Positions 26,975-35,602 of a stretch of DNA of 64,000 nt are shown one piece after another (position 1 is the stretch's first letter; each line of letters begins with the position of its first letter). The notes under the pieces were generated by a model. That model did not search any database, had not been told where the DNA came from, and saw nothing but the letters and a program-made list of their open reading frames with translations. Origin of the DNA: CAG-582 sp964636965 (GTDB lineage Bacteria; Bacillota_I; Bacilli_A; RF39; UBA660); contig CAZWST010000003.1 in assembly GCA_964636965.1 (NCBI GenBank), positions 1 to 64,000 on the forward strand, given 5' to 3'. A program made the position numbers and the translations under genes.

Positions 26975-27883
26975 ATGCGTTTTATATCTTTTGGAGATTT
27001 ATATGTTGATTATTATATGAATAATGGTTTAGTAATTGGTATAAATGGTGGTAAAACTAATGCTAATATAATAGCTAATCTTTCTAAATATTATGATACT
27101 TCTTTTTTTGGAGTTGCTGGATCGGATATTCAAGGGGATGTTGCAATCTCTTCACTTAGTAAATTAGGAGTAGATGTAACTAATATTAAAAGAGTAGACA
27201 AAAGAACTAAAAAGTACTTTATAAGTAATAAGGAAGTATCAGCAACATGTCCAGTATGCGGAAGAAATATATCTTATAAAAACCCTTTATATGATCCAGA
27301 AGAGGTTAAAACTTTAATTAAAGAAGATGATTTAATAATTGTTGATAATTTAAACAAAGGTGTTATTGATGTTCTTAATAGTGTACCTAATAAAGCATTT
27401 TTAGATTTAGGATGTTTAGGTTCACTTTTATACTTAAGTTTAGATGAAATACTTGACTTACTTAAAGATAGATTTGAAATTATCAACATGAATGAAAAAG
27501 TTTATAATGTCTTAAGAAACAAATTTAAATTAGATTTAGTAGATTTCTATGAATTAATAAATCCTCATATGTTAATCATTACAAGGGGTAAAAAGGGCTC
27601 ATTTATTGTCTATAACAGTGAAGTTTATGAAAAAGAGATAGAAGAACCTGCGAGTGAAGTAGATGCATCAGGTGCAGGTGATGCTTTCTTTTCTGAATTT
27701 ATTAGAACCATAGTTGATGCAAACTTTGAGATTAATGAAAAAGTAATTTCCCTAGCTTATATGAGAGCCTCTTCCATATCAAGATTTGTTGTTATGAATT
27801 ATGGAGCACGAACTCATCTTGAACCATTAATAAAGATTAAAGACTATCGTGAGTGTGTTTGTGATTCTATTGAAATAGATTAA
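26975..27883 (+). CDS. PfkB-family sugar or nucleoside kinase with CPVCG insertion
   Basis: 302 residues of ribokinase/PfkB type. N-terminal GDLYVDYY...INGGKTNANIIANL is the substrate region. The C-terminal signature VDASGAGDAFFSEFI carries catalytic Asp236 and the anion hole. Unusual is C92-P-V-C95-G in the lid region and a CVC near the C-terminus (about 294-296), a possible metal or disulfide site not typical of the family. It is co-transcribed with the SIS gene, so it probably phosphorylates the compound that the SIS enzyme processes. Confidence 0.85.
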   Translation: MRFISFGDLYVDYYMNNGLVIGINGGKTNANIIANLSKYYDTSFFGVAGSDIQGDVAISSLSKLGVDVTNIKRVDKRTKKYFISNKEVSATCPVCGRNISYKNPLYDPEEVKTLIKEDDLIIVDNLNKGVIDVLNSVPNKAFLDLGCLGSLLYLSLDEILDLLKDRFEIINMNEKVYNVLRNKFKLDLVDFYELINPHMLIITRGKKGSFIVYNSEVYEKEIEEPASEVDASGAGDAFFSEFIRTIVDANFEINEKVISLAYMRASSISRFVVMNYGARTHLEPLIKIKDYRECVCDSIEID

Positions 27884-27910
27884 TTATCTAGACTTTCTAC
27901 GTTTAACTAT

Positions 27911-27918
27911 TGTATAAT
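27911..27918 (+). promoter_or_regulatory. -10 element of the ABC gene
   Basis: TG-TATAAT (27911-27918; TG directly abuts the -10) about 30 bases upstream of the start. No clear -35. Confidence 0.45.
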
Positions 27919-27948
27919 AAAAGAACAAGATGAGTAGGATGTGTATAT

Positions 27949-29505
27949 ATGAAAGAATTACTTAAGAATACTAATAAAAGTGAATGGATATTAACTGGCT
28001 TATACAAAGTTTCAATATATATATGTTGGTTTCTTTTCGCAGTTTCCTTTAACGTTTTCTTAAAAGATTCCATTGATGATGTAAAACTAATACTACTTGT
28101 ATTATCATTAATAGTTCTTTATGGTATAAGAGTATTTTTAAAAAATGTTTATAAAAAAAATGCCTCAAATAGTTATTATAATCTTAAACATTCAATCGAG
28201 ATGCATTACTTTAAAAAAATAAATAATTTAAGTTATGATGATTTAGAAAAGATTAATAAAGAAGATTTATCTAAAAAAATCTTAGAAGTATCATATAATT
28301 ATTCTAAAATTATATCGGATATATTTGAATATATCATTCCAGCTTTACTAGGTTTATTTATTCTATTTATAAAGTTACTTGATTTAAATAAATTATTTGG
28401 AATAATAATATTTTTATCTTTAGTTGGTGTACTTATTTTTTCCTATTTTAATACTCAAGAAGATGAAGAGACACCTCCAAATTATAATGATTTATTAAAA
28501 GAGTTTGTTGAAAAAATAATGTCAATTAGAAAACTAAATATATTTTCTTACTGTGTAGAAAAGTTAGATAATACAAAAGAAAATGATATATGTATTTTGA
28601 AAAAAGGTGACACCTCAAGTGATTTAAAATTTACTAATTCAATATTTGTTATTATGAGTATTATTTTAATTTCGTCATTTATATTTGTTCATAACACGAT
28701 TACAAGATTGGGGCTTATTATCTTCTTTATTATTATATTATTAAAATTACAAGATTTACTTTACAAGATAAACCCAGCGATAAAGAATATGTTTGCATCA
28801 TCTAGAAATAAAGTAATACTAGATAGCATGTTTAACAATACTTATGAACCTAAAATTAATACTAATTGGAAAAAGATTAATATAAAAAATGGAGTAGTAA
28901 ATTATAATGATACAACCGAAGATATTAAAATACCTTCGTTTGAATTAATAAAAAAAGATCACATAAGCATAATGGGAGCCTCTGGTCAAGGTAAATCTAC
29001 TGTCTTAAATATCTTAAGTGGAATATTTAAACTAGATGAAGGGGATATATTATTTGATGGTAATTGCACAAATGAAATAGTCGATGCATATTATTCAAGC
29101 GATGCTACAGTTTTTAGTGTTACATTAAGAGATAATTTAAAGTTCTCAAATGAAATAACCGATGAAGAATTAATTGATTTAATGGATGAAGTAGGTTTAA
29201 CCGAATGGTACACTAAATTAGAATTTGGACTTGATGAGATACTTTCATCAAATGTAGAAAAAGATATTAGAGAAAAGATTAATATTGTAAGAGCAATAGT
29301 GAGTGATAAAGATGTTTATTTCTTTGATGATCCAACGGAGTCTTTAGATACAGACTCAGAAAAGAAAGTAGCTAATATATTAAAGAAATACTTTAAAGAT
29401 AAAACATATATATTAATATCTAAAAAAACTATTTTAACTAATTTATGTAAAAAACATTATTTCATAAAAAATCATACATTATTAGAAAAAGAACCTTTAC
29501 TTTAG
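27949..29505 (+). CDS. ABC half-transporter with degenerate ATPase domain
   Basis: 518 residues. Membrane helices fall in about 15-65, 122-168 and 228-265, followed by a nucleotide-binding domain (about 310-518). Walker A is intact (G343-x4-GKST351). Walker B reads VYFFD460-D461, with Asp where the catalytic Glu belongs. The LSGGQ signature position reads VEKDI (about 436-440). The Q-loop region lacks the Gln (YYSSDATVFS), and the H-loop is S491-K492. ATP may bind, but turnover is doubtful unless it pairs with an active partner not seen here. Function and substrate unknown. Confidence 0.85.
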   Translation: MKELLKNTNKSEWILTGLYKVSIYICWFLFAVSFNVFLKDSIDDVKLILLVLSLIVLYGIRVFLKNVYKKNASNSYYNLKHSIEMHYFKKINNLSYDDLEKINKEDLSKKILEVSYNYSKIISDIFEYIIPALLGLFILFIKLLDLNKLFGIIIFLSLVGVLIFSYFNTQEDEETPPNYNDLLKEFVEKIMSIRKLNIFSYCVEKLDNTKENDICILKKGDTSSDLKFTNSIFVIMSIILISSFIFVHNTITRLGLIIFFIIILLKLQDLLYKINPAIKNMFASSRNKVILDSMFNNTYEPKINTNWKKINIKNGVVNYNDTTEDIKIPSFELIKKDHISIMGASGQGKSTVLNILSGIFKLDEGDILFDGNCTNEIVDAYYSSDATVFSVTLRDNLKFSNEITDEELIDLMDEVGLTEWYTKLEFGLDEILSSNVEKDIREKINIVRAIVSDKDVYFFDDPTESLDTDSEKKVANILKKYFKDKTYILISKKTILTNLCKKHYFIKNHTLLEKEPLL

Positions 29506-29522
29506 TGTGACTTCTAAAGTCC

Positions 29523-29551
29523 GTTACAAAAAATTCCTATATTGCTATAAT
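29523..29551 (+). promoter_or_regulatory. Promoter of candidate small RNA
   Basis: -35-like GTTACA (29523-29528), 17-base spacer, -10 TATAAT (29546-29551) with an upstream TG (29543-29544). Confidence 0.5.
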
Positions 29552-29557
29552 CAATTG

Positions 29558-29650
29558 GGAAGTAGGTGAAATAATAAACCCCACAAACAAAATAAAATAT
29601 TTTTTGACTGCTAATAATTGTGGGTATAACACGAACAATCGTGTTTTTTT
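29558..29650 (+). ncRNA. Candidate small RNA of about 90 bases
   Basis: Between the ABC gene and the leucine-rich surface gene, a promoter is followed by a stretch with no plausible reading frame. It holds a long-range pairing CCCACAA (29580-29586) with TTGTGGG (29618-29624), and then a terminator. The C-rich AAACCCCAC stretch resembles single-stranded seeds of Gram-positive sRNAs. The downstream gene has its own promoter. No known family recognised. Confidence 0.45.
29629..29650 (+). terminator. Terminator of the candidate small RNA
   Basis: ACACGA (29629-29634), loop AACA, TCGTGT (29639-29644), then T residues to 29650. Confidence 0.75.
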
Positions 29651-29722
29651 AATGCCTAAAAGCGTATTTTGTAAATTTTTTAATATATTTAATAAAATAT
29701 CTATGCTAATTTACTAAATAAC

Positions 29723-29731
29723 TGGTATAAT
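29723..29731 (+). promoter_or_regulatory. Extended -10 promoter of the leucine-rich surface protein
   Basis: TG-G-TATAAT (29723-29731), with an AGTAGGTG ribosome site and ATG at 29757. Confidence 0.55.
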
Positions 29732-29756
29732 AAAAATAGTAAGAGTAGGTGTAAGA

Positions 29757-31460
29757 ATGAAAAGCAGGAAATCTTTATTAGTATTTTTAATTGTTTTATT
29801 AACAATTGGTTTTGCAAGTGTTACTACAACTTTAACTCTAGTAGGTGTATTAAATATAGGGGATAATAATGATGACTTCAATATAATATTTACAAGTGCA
29901 GCACTTGATGGAGCTATGAGAAACGATTTTATATCTAATGATAAACAAGATCTTTCATTTACTTCTAATGTACTTAGGAGCATAGATGATACAACAACCT
30001 TAGAGTATGAGGTAACAAATACTTCTAGAAACTATGATGCAAATGTTAGTGTAACATGCAGTGCTGGAGAAAATGATTATATTACTTTTGAATATTCTCC
30101 AACAGCAATGACTATTTTAGCTGGAAAAACAGAAAAAGGTACGCTTACAGCTAAAATGAAAAAGGCAGTAATCGATGATAAAGATATAAAAATATCTTGT
30201 GAAATAGTTGCAACTGCTGAAGAAAGAAATTCTCTTGGTGATGAATACTTTGCACCATTTAGTAAGTCAGGTACACTTAAGGCTGCTGACTGGAACACAA
30301 CTGAAACTTACTATGCCTATAAAAAAAATATAACTAATATAGTCTTTGAAAATAAACTTATAGAACACGCCACAGATGAAAACTTAATTTTTGATGTATC
30401 AGATGCGCAAGATGGAAGTGTTATGGCTTATTTAGTTTTAAATGATGATACTTTAAACAATACTAGTGGATTAACTGATACAACATCTGCTTATACTTTA
30501 TATATTCAAGGAGATACGGGGGTAAAAGCAAGTATTAATGCAGCTGGCTTATTCCATGACTTTACTAACTTAAAAACTATTGATAACTTAAAATATTTAA
30601 GCACTGCTTCTGTAACAAATATGGGAAGTATGTTCCAAAATTGTTCAAGCTTAACAACTGCAGACTTTAGTAACTTTGATACAAGTAAAGTTGTAAATAT
30701 GGATTCCATGTTTTATAATTGTTCGAGTTTAACAGAACTAGATTTAAGGTCATTTAAAACCTCAAATGTCACTACTATGAATGGAATGTTTGGATATTGT
30801 AAGAATTTAGAGAAATTAAATATACGTAACTTTGATACAAGCAAAGTAACAAGTATGAGAGGCTTATTCCAAAATACAAAACTAAAAGAATTGGATTTAA
30901 GTAATTTTAATACATCAAGTGTAACTACTATGAACACTATGTTTGAAAAATGTGCTTCACTTACATCTTTAGATTTAAGTAATTTTAATACATCAAATGT
31001 AACAGACATGGAAGGAATGTTCTTTGGCTGTACTAGTTTAACTAGTTTGAATATTTCTGGGTTTAATACAGAGAAAGTAACAACTATGAATACAATGTTT
31101 TACAATTGTAATAAATTAACTAGTCTTAATGTAAGCAGTTTTAATACTTCGAATGTAACTACGATGACATCAATGTTTGAAAAGTGTAGATCACTTACTT
31201 CATTAAATTTAAGCAATTTTGATACATTAAACGTAACAGATATGCAAACAATTTTCCTTGATTGTGCATCTTTAACTACATTAGATATAAGTGGATTTAC
31301 TGCTGATAATATAAGGAATGATCAATCATTATTTACTGCTTTACCATTAACTTTAAAAGTTTATGTTAAGGATGAATCAGTTCAAACTAAGGTGTTAAGT
31401 TTAGATGCATCTAATCGTCCTAGTGCATGGACAACAGCAAACGTAATAATTAAAGAATAA
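29757..31460 (+). CDS. BspA-like (DUF285) leucine-rich surface protein
   Basis: 567 residues. A short hydrophobic signal (1-25) with the GFASVTTTLTLVG end is followed by a secreted module (about 30-170: DDFNIIFTSAALDG, LEYEVTNTSRNYDANVSVTC). This module also starts the products of 54232-57888 and 57973 onward and is TasA/camelysin-like in layout. Residues about 225-545 form about twelve 24-residue DUF285 repeats (NFDTSKVVNMDSMFYNCSSL and variants), as in BspA-type adhesins and mycoplasma surface proteins. No LPxTG or C-terminal anchor, so attachment is unexplained. Monocistronic. Confidence 0.88.
   Translation: MKSRKSLLVFLIVLLTIGFASVTTTLTLVGVLNIGDNNDDFNIIFTSAALDGAMRNDFISNDKQDLSFTSNVLRSIDDTTTLEYEVTNTSRNYDANVSVTCSAGENDYITFEYSPTAMTILAGKTEKGTLTAKMKKAVIDDKDIKISCEIVATAEERNSLGDEYFAPFSKSGTLKAADWNTTETYYAYKKNITNIVFENKLIEHATDENLIFDVSDAQDGSVMAYLVLNDDTLNNTSGLTDTTSAYTLYIQGDTGVKASINAAGLFHDFTNLKTIDNLKYLSTASVTNMGSMFQNCSSLTTADFSNFDTSKVVNMDSMFYNCSSLTELDLRSFKTSNVTTMNGMFGYCKNLEKLNIRNFDTSKVTSMRGLFQNTKLKELDLSNFNTSSVTTMNTMFEKCASLTSLDLSNFNTSNVTDMEGMFFGCTSLTSLNISGFNTEKVTTMNTMFYNCNKLTSLNVSSFNTSNVTTMTSMFEKCRSLTSLNLSNFDTLNVTDMQTIFLDCASLTTLDISGFTADNIRNDQSLFTALPLTLKVYVKDESVQTKVLSLDASNRPSAWTTANVIIKE
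30560..31320 (+). repeat. DUF285 tandem repeats within the coding region
   Basis: About twelve in-frame units of about 69-75 bases encoding DF-SxFxTSxVTxMxxMFxxCxSLTxL. The DNA copies are diverged, so the array looks maintained at protein level and not recently amplified. Confidence 0.75.
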
Positions 31461-31485
31461 AAAAAGAGCTTATTTAAGCTCTTTT
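31461..31485. terminator. Bidirectional terminator
   Basis: An AAAGAGCTTA stem with its complement around a short loop (31461-31485), with A and T tracts on each side, lies between the convergent surface-protein and ZIP genes. Confidence 0.8.
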
Positions 31486-32272
31486 ATGCTGCTATAAGTT
31501 CTAAAATCATCATACCAACAAATCCAACAAGTACTAAATAGGCCATAGCAGTTTTATATTTTGAGTTCATTGATTCTGGAACTAATTCCTCAACCACAAC
31601 AAAGATCATAGCTCCAGCAGCAAATGCAAGAAGGTAAGGTAAGATTAGTTTAATTTTTATAGCTAGAAAGACACCAATCATAGCTGCTATTGGCTCAACT
31701 ATACCAGTTAGTGCTCCAATTATGAATGATTTTTTTCTCGAATATCCGACATTTCTAAGTGGAATAGAAATAGCCGCTCCTTCGGGAAAGTTTTGTATTC
31801 CAATACCTATAGCAAGCGAAATAGCACCAGCTACAGTAGCACCATCAATTCCATATACAATTGAACCAAAGGCCGATCCAATTGCCATCCCCTCTGGAAT
31901 ATTATGTAAGAGTATTGAAACAATAAGAAGTAGGGTACTTTTAAATCCTTTTTTTTCCGGAACAATATACTTATTCGTAAATTTATCACCTGCAATTAGT
32001 AAAAGAGAACCTACTAATATACTAAGAGAAACAATTAACGGAGCATTTAGATTCAAAGCCTCACTTTGTTCAATAGCTGGAAGTAAAAGTGAAAAAATTC
32101 CCGCTGATAACATTATTCCACCAGAAAGCGCAATCATTGAGTTCATTACTTCTTTTTTAACATTTTTAAAGAAAAATACAGTTGAGGCTCCAAGACAAGT
32201 TACCAAGAAGGTTAATGTACTTGCAATTAAAGCCTGATAGTAAACATTTAAATCATAAAAAAAATTAATCAT
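31484..32272 (-). CDS. ZIP-family metal transporter
   Basis: 262 residues with about eight membrane helices. The metal-binding HNIPEG motif is at 123-128 and the paired QNFPEG at 160-165, which is the ZupT/GufA-like pattern for zinc or other divalent metal import across the cytoplasmic membrane. The last region VVVEELVPESM is also typical. It lies 41 bases downstream of RNase J on the same strand with its own GAGGG ribosome site, so it is probably read through from that gene. Confidence 0.9.
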   Translation of the reverse strand: MINFFYDLNVYYQALIASTLTFLVTCLGASTVFFFKNVKKEVMNSMIALSGGIMLSAGIFSLLLPAIEQSEALNLNAPLIVSLSILVGSLLLIAGDKFTNKYIVPEKKGFKSTLLLIVSILLHNIPEGMAIGSAFGSIVYGIDGATVAGAISLAIGIGIQNFPEGAAISIPLRNVGYSRKKSFIIGALTGIVEPIAAMIGVFLAIKIKLILPYLLAFAAGAMIFVVVEELVPESMNSKYKTAMAYLVLVGFVGMMILELIAA

Positions 32273-32313
32273 ATTTATCCCTCACGATATACTATGACTA
32301 ATTTATTTATATG

Positions 32314-33987
32314 CTACTTTTTTCTAACTTCCATAATAACTGGTAAAATCATTGGTCTTCTACCCATACGTTCATTGATAAACATATTAAGTTCTAGAAT
32401 AACTTGGTTCTTTATATCAGTAATACTATATTTATTAGATAATGATTTATTAACTATTTCAGAAACTTTATTTTCAATTTCTTTTATTAAATCAGCATTC
32501 TCATTAACTAGTACAAATCCTCTAGTAGTAATATTAGGCTTTATTAAAAGTTCATGCTTATCAGGATCAATATTAAGTATAGTTACTAGAACTCCATCAT
32601 TACTCATTATCTTACGATCTTTTATAACAACTGATCCAATATCACCAATACGAGATCCATCTACATAAACATCTCCAGCTTGATAATATTTACCTTTATG
32701 AACACCATTATTATCCATTACAACAGAGTCTCCATTTTTACATATGAATATGTTTTCTTCTTTAACTCCACATTGTTTAGCTAAATCAGCATGCTCTTTT
32801 AACATTCTATATTCACCATGTATTGGCATCAAATACTCAGGCTTTAAAAGTCTAATCATCCATTTTAACTCTTCAGCTTTAGCATGTCCTGATGTATGTA
32901 TATCAGGGAATACTGAATTTGTATAAACTTTAACACCTTTTAAATATAGTTTATTTATTATTCTGTTAATACTTGCAGAATTTCCTGGGATTGGATTAGA
33001 TGCAAATACGATTATATCATCGGGTAATAATTGCACTTGTTTATGAACACCATTTGCTATTCTTGATAAAGCAGCTAAAGGCTCACCTTGAGATCCTGTA
33101 CATAAAATACATATTTCGTGTTTTTTTAAGTCTTTTGCTTGATTAATATCAATAAATATTGAAGGGTCTTTAATAAGTCCATTCTTAATTGCAATTTCTT
33201 TGGCATTTTCCATACTTCTACCAAATGTAATAATCTTACGATTATTCTCACGACAAGTTTCAATAATATGTTTAATACGATAAATGTTCGATGCAAATGT
33301 TGCAAGGATTATACGATTGGTATTAGCTCTAGCAAATACATCACCTAAAGCTTCATCAACGACAGCTTCACTTGCAGAAAATCCTGGAGATAACGCATTA
33401 GTACTTTCAGATAATAATAATTTAACACCTTCTTCTCCTAAACGAGCCATTTTATGAATATCCGCCATAGGGCCGATAGGAGTTAAGTCAAACTTAAAGT
33501 CTCCAGTATGAATAATTGTACCATTTGGTGTTCTAATAATAATCGCGTATGAATCAGGTATTGAGTGAGTTGTTGTAATAAATTCAACCGTTATATTTTT
33601 AAATTTAACATGAGTCTCTTCATTATAAACAACTAAATTATCATAACTAATATTTCTATCTACTAATTTTTTAACAATTAAATCATTCGCAATTTGTGAT
33701 GCATATATAACTGGTATATTAACATTTTGTAATAAAAATGATATACCACCAATGTGATCTTCATGTCCATGTGTAATAAATAAAGCTTTTATCTTATTTT
33801 CATTTTGTTTTAAATAACTTACGTCCTGAATTACATAATCAACACCTAAAAGATCATCAGTTGGAAACATAACACCAGCATCTATAATAACTATTTCATT
33901 TTTATATTCAATTACATACATGTTTTTACCAACTTCGCCTAAACCGCCAAGGGCAAAAACGGTTGTAACATTTTCGTTTTTGTTCAT
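32314..33987 (-). CDS. rnjA: Ribonuclease J
   Basis: 557 residues, a metallo-beta-lactamase/beta-CASP ribonuclease with 5'-exonuclease and endonuclease activity in Firmicute mRNA turnover and rRNA maturation. Zinc motif H73-G-H75-E-D77-H78, the later HTGDFKFD block, the SASEAVVDEAL helix, the beta-CASP SRIANG region and a C-terminal domain ending in IMEVRKK. AAGGAGG precedes the ATG. Whether it is J1 or J2 cannot be settled from one copy. Confidence 0.95.
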   Translation of the reverse strand: MNKNENVTTVFALGGLGEVGKNMYVIEYKNEIVIIDAGVMFPTDDLLGVDYVIQDVSYLKQNENKIKALFITHGHEDHIGGISFLLQNVNIPVIYASQIANDLIVKKLVDRNISYDNLVVYNEETHVKFKNITVEFITTTHSIPDSYAIIIRTPNGTIIHTGDFKFDLTPIGPMADIHKMARLGEEGVKLLLSESTNALSPGFSASEAVVDEALGDVFARANTNRIILATFASNIYRIKHIIETCRENNRKIITFGRSMENAKEIAIKNGLIKDPSIFIDINQAKDLKKHEICILCTGSQGEPLAALSRIANGVHKQVQLLPDDIIVFASNPIPGNSASINRIINKLYLKGVKVYTNSVFPDIHTSGHAKAEELKWMIRLLKPEYLMPIHGEYRMLKEHADLAKQCGVKEENIFICKNGDSVVMDNNGVHKGKYYQAGDVYVDGSRIGDIGSVVIKDRKIMSNDGVLVTILNIDPDKHELLIKPNITTRGFVLVNENADLIKEIENKVSEIVNKSLSNKYSITDIKNQVILELNMFINERMGRRPMILPVIMEVRKK

Positions 33988-34043
33988 GTTTTATCCTCCT
34001 TAAATAAAAAAATAAGTATATATAAAGCTCTCAGGTACTTAAT

Positions 34044-34072
34044 AATATACTATAATTTTTACAATTTGTCTA
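34044..34072 (-). promoter_or_regulatory. Promoter of the RNase J-ZIP unit
   Basis: On the minus strand, -35 TAGACA (34067-34072), 17-base spacer, -10 TATATT (34044-34049), about 57 bases before the RNase J start. Confidence 0.6.
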
Positions 34073-34138
34073 TACTAGCCGATATTTTTGACATATAAAT
34101 GAATTAAAAAAATATTAAATCATATACCTTATTAGGAG

Positions 34139-35227
34139 ATGATTTTTATAAAAAAAGTAATTTTATTAATGATTGGTCTAATACTTTTATCAGGATGTAA
34201 ACAAAAAAGTGAAGATACATTAAAATCATTTAAGGATTACAATGGAAACAAAACTACTTATGAATTAAATGGATCTATGAAAATAATAAGTAATGAAGAT
34301 GAATTTACCTATAATGTAACCGTATCAGTTAAAGATAATAAATACTATAAAGTATCATTAGTAAATACAATTAATAATCATGAGCAAGTAATCTTAAGAA
34401 ATGATGATGGTGTATATGTAGTTACCCCAGAACTTAATAAAAGCTTTAAGTTTATGAGTGAATGGCCTAATAACTCAAGTCAAGCGTATTTACTTGAATC
34501 ATTAGTTAATGATGTCAATAAAGATGTTTCTTCAAGCATTGAAAAAGTTAACGATGGCTATATAATTAATGCTAAAGTTGACTATCCTAATAATGAAAGA
34601 TTAGACCATGAAACTATTACAACAGATAAAGACTTCAATATAAAATCTGTTAAAGTAATGGATTCTACTGATAAGATAGAAATAGAAGTTAATATAACTA
34701 AAACTAATTATAAAGCTAAATTTGCAGATGATTTCTTTGATTTAGATAAACTAATAAAAATGAAAGAGACAGAAAAGACAAATGATAAAAATGTCGATGA
34801 GGAGTGTTTAGCAAGTTGTACAGATACTGTTGAAAAATGCAAAACTACTTGTTCTATTGAAGCATCATCAACAATACTTGAAGATATAATTTATCCATTA
34901 TATGTACCAACAGACACTTATCTTTCATCAAAAGATACAGTTTCTACGGATGATGGAAACAGAGTAATTTTAACATTTGCTGGAGTAGACCCATTTATAT
35001 TAGTAGAAGAAGTCTCAAAAGTTAATAATGAACATGATATAATCCCAGTTAATGGAGAACCATTATTTTTAGGTTCAACTATTGGAGCAATATCAGATAA
35101 TTCCATCTATTGGACAAGTAATGGAATAGATTATTATTTAACTAGTAAGACACTTAATGCTAGTGAAATGATGACTATTGCAGAAAGTTTAGAAAATTCA
35201 TCAAATTTAGTTGCAGGACTAAAATAG
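34139..35227 (+). CDS. GerS/LolA-like lipoprotein
   Basis: 362 residues. A signal with lipobox LLSGC and lipidated Cys20 is followed by a LolA/LolB-like beta sheet (about 30-205: NKTTYELNGSMKI, YYKVSLVNT, LLESLVNDV), a Cys-rich linker (ECLASCTDTVEKCKTTC) and a C-terminal DUF4367-like domain ending in WTSNGIDYYLTSKTLNASEMMTIAESL. Clostridial GerS of similar build is needed for cortex hydrolysis in germination, so that role is inference. The ATG at 34139 abuts the AGGAG ribosome site and may be part of it. An ATA at 34148 lies 9 bases away and would give a typical MKKVILL signal. Confidence 0.85.
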   Translation: MIFIKKVILLMIGLILLSGCKQKSEDTLKSFKDYNGNKTTYELNGSMKIISNEDEFTYNVTVSVKDNKYYKVSLVNTINNHEQVILRNDDGVYVVTPELNKSFKFMSEWPNNSSQAYLLESLVNDVNKDVSSSIEKVNDGYIINAKVDYPNNERLDHETITTDKDFNIKSVKVMDSTDKIEIEVNITKTNYKAKFADDFFDLDKLIKMKETEKTNDKNVDEECLASCTDTVEKCKTTCSIEASSTILEDIIYPLYVPTDTYLSSKDTVSTDDGNRVILTFAGVDPFILVEEVSKVNNEHDIIPVNGEPLFLGSTIGAISDNSIYWTSNGIDYYLTSKTLNASEMMTIAESLENSSNLVAGLK

Positions 35228-35263
35228 TTGATATATAATATATACCCATGAAGAGGTGTAGTT

Positions 35264-35449
35264 ATGAAAAACAAAATAAACAGCATAAACGCATTACTAT
35301 CTGCGTTTGAATCTCGCAACGAACAACTGCACGACGAGATAAAGAAAAATGAAGAAGCTATAGAAGAAATGAAAGCGGAACTAGCTGGACTTTTAGAAAG
35401 CGAATCGATTGATTCTAATACTCAATCAAAAATAGAAATGGTTGCATAA
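35264..35449 (+). CDS. Small coiled-coil protein, 61 residues
   Basis: Unknown. An amphipathic helix of heptads (LLSAFESRNEQLHDEIKKNE, EEAIEEMKAELAGLLE) spans most of the protein and ends in a polar tail. GAGGTG precedes the ATG and a terminator overlaps its stop, which supports a real expressed gene. Possibly a regulator or scaffold, but no function can be assigned. Confidence 0.65.
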   Translation: MKNKINSINALLSAFESRNEQLHDEIKKNEEAIEEMKAELAGLLESESIDSNTQSKIEMVA

Positions 35450-35461
35450 CCATTTTTTTAT
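35437..35461 (+). terminator. Terminator overlapping the stop of the small coiled-coil gene
   Basis: AATGGTT (35437-35443), loop GCAT, AACCATT (35448-35454), then T residues. Confidence 0.8.
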
Positions 35462-35555
35462 TTGTAAGTTGAAAAACTCAGGGAAAAATAATATAAAGAA
35501 GATAGAAAGTATTATTTCATAAGAAGAAAGAGACAATTAATTTTTCTGTTTTTAA

Positions 35556-35584
35556 TTGTCTATGTCACCAATTTATGTTATATT
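35556..35584 (+). promoter_or_regulatory. Promoter of the 182-residue membrane protein
   Basis: -35 TTGTCT (35556-35561), 17-base spacer, -10 TATATT (35579-35584), with TG upstream of the -10 (35576-35577). Confidence 0.6.
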
Positions 35585-35602
35585 ATTAACAGGTGAATAA
35601 AG

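Noticed and set aside
31722..32237. Plus-strand open frame opposite the ZIP gene.
   Set aside because: It lies antisense to a well-supported transporter and has composition expected of a complementary frame.
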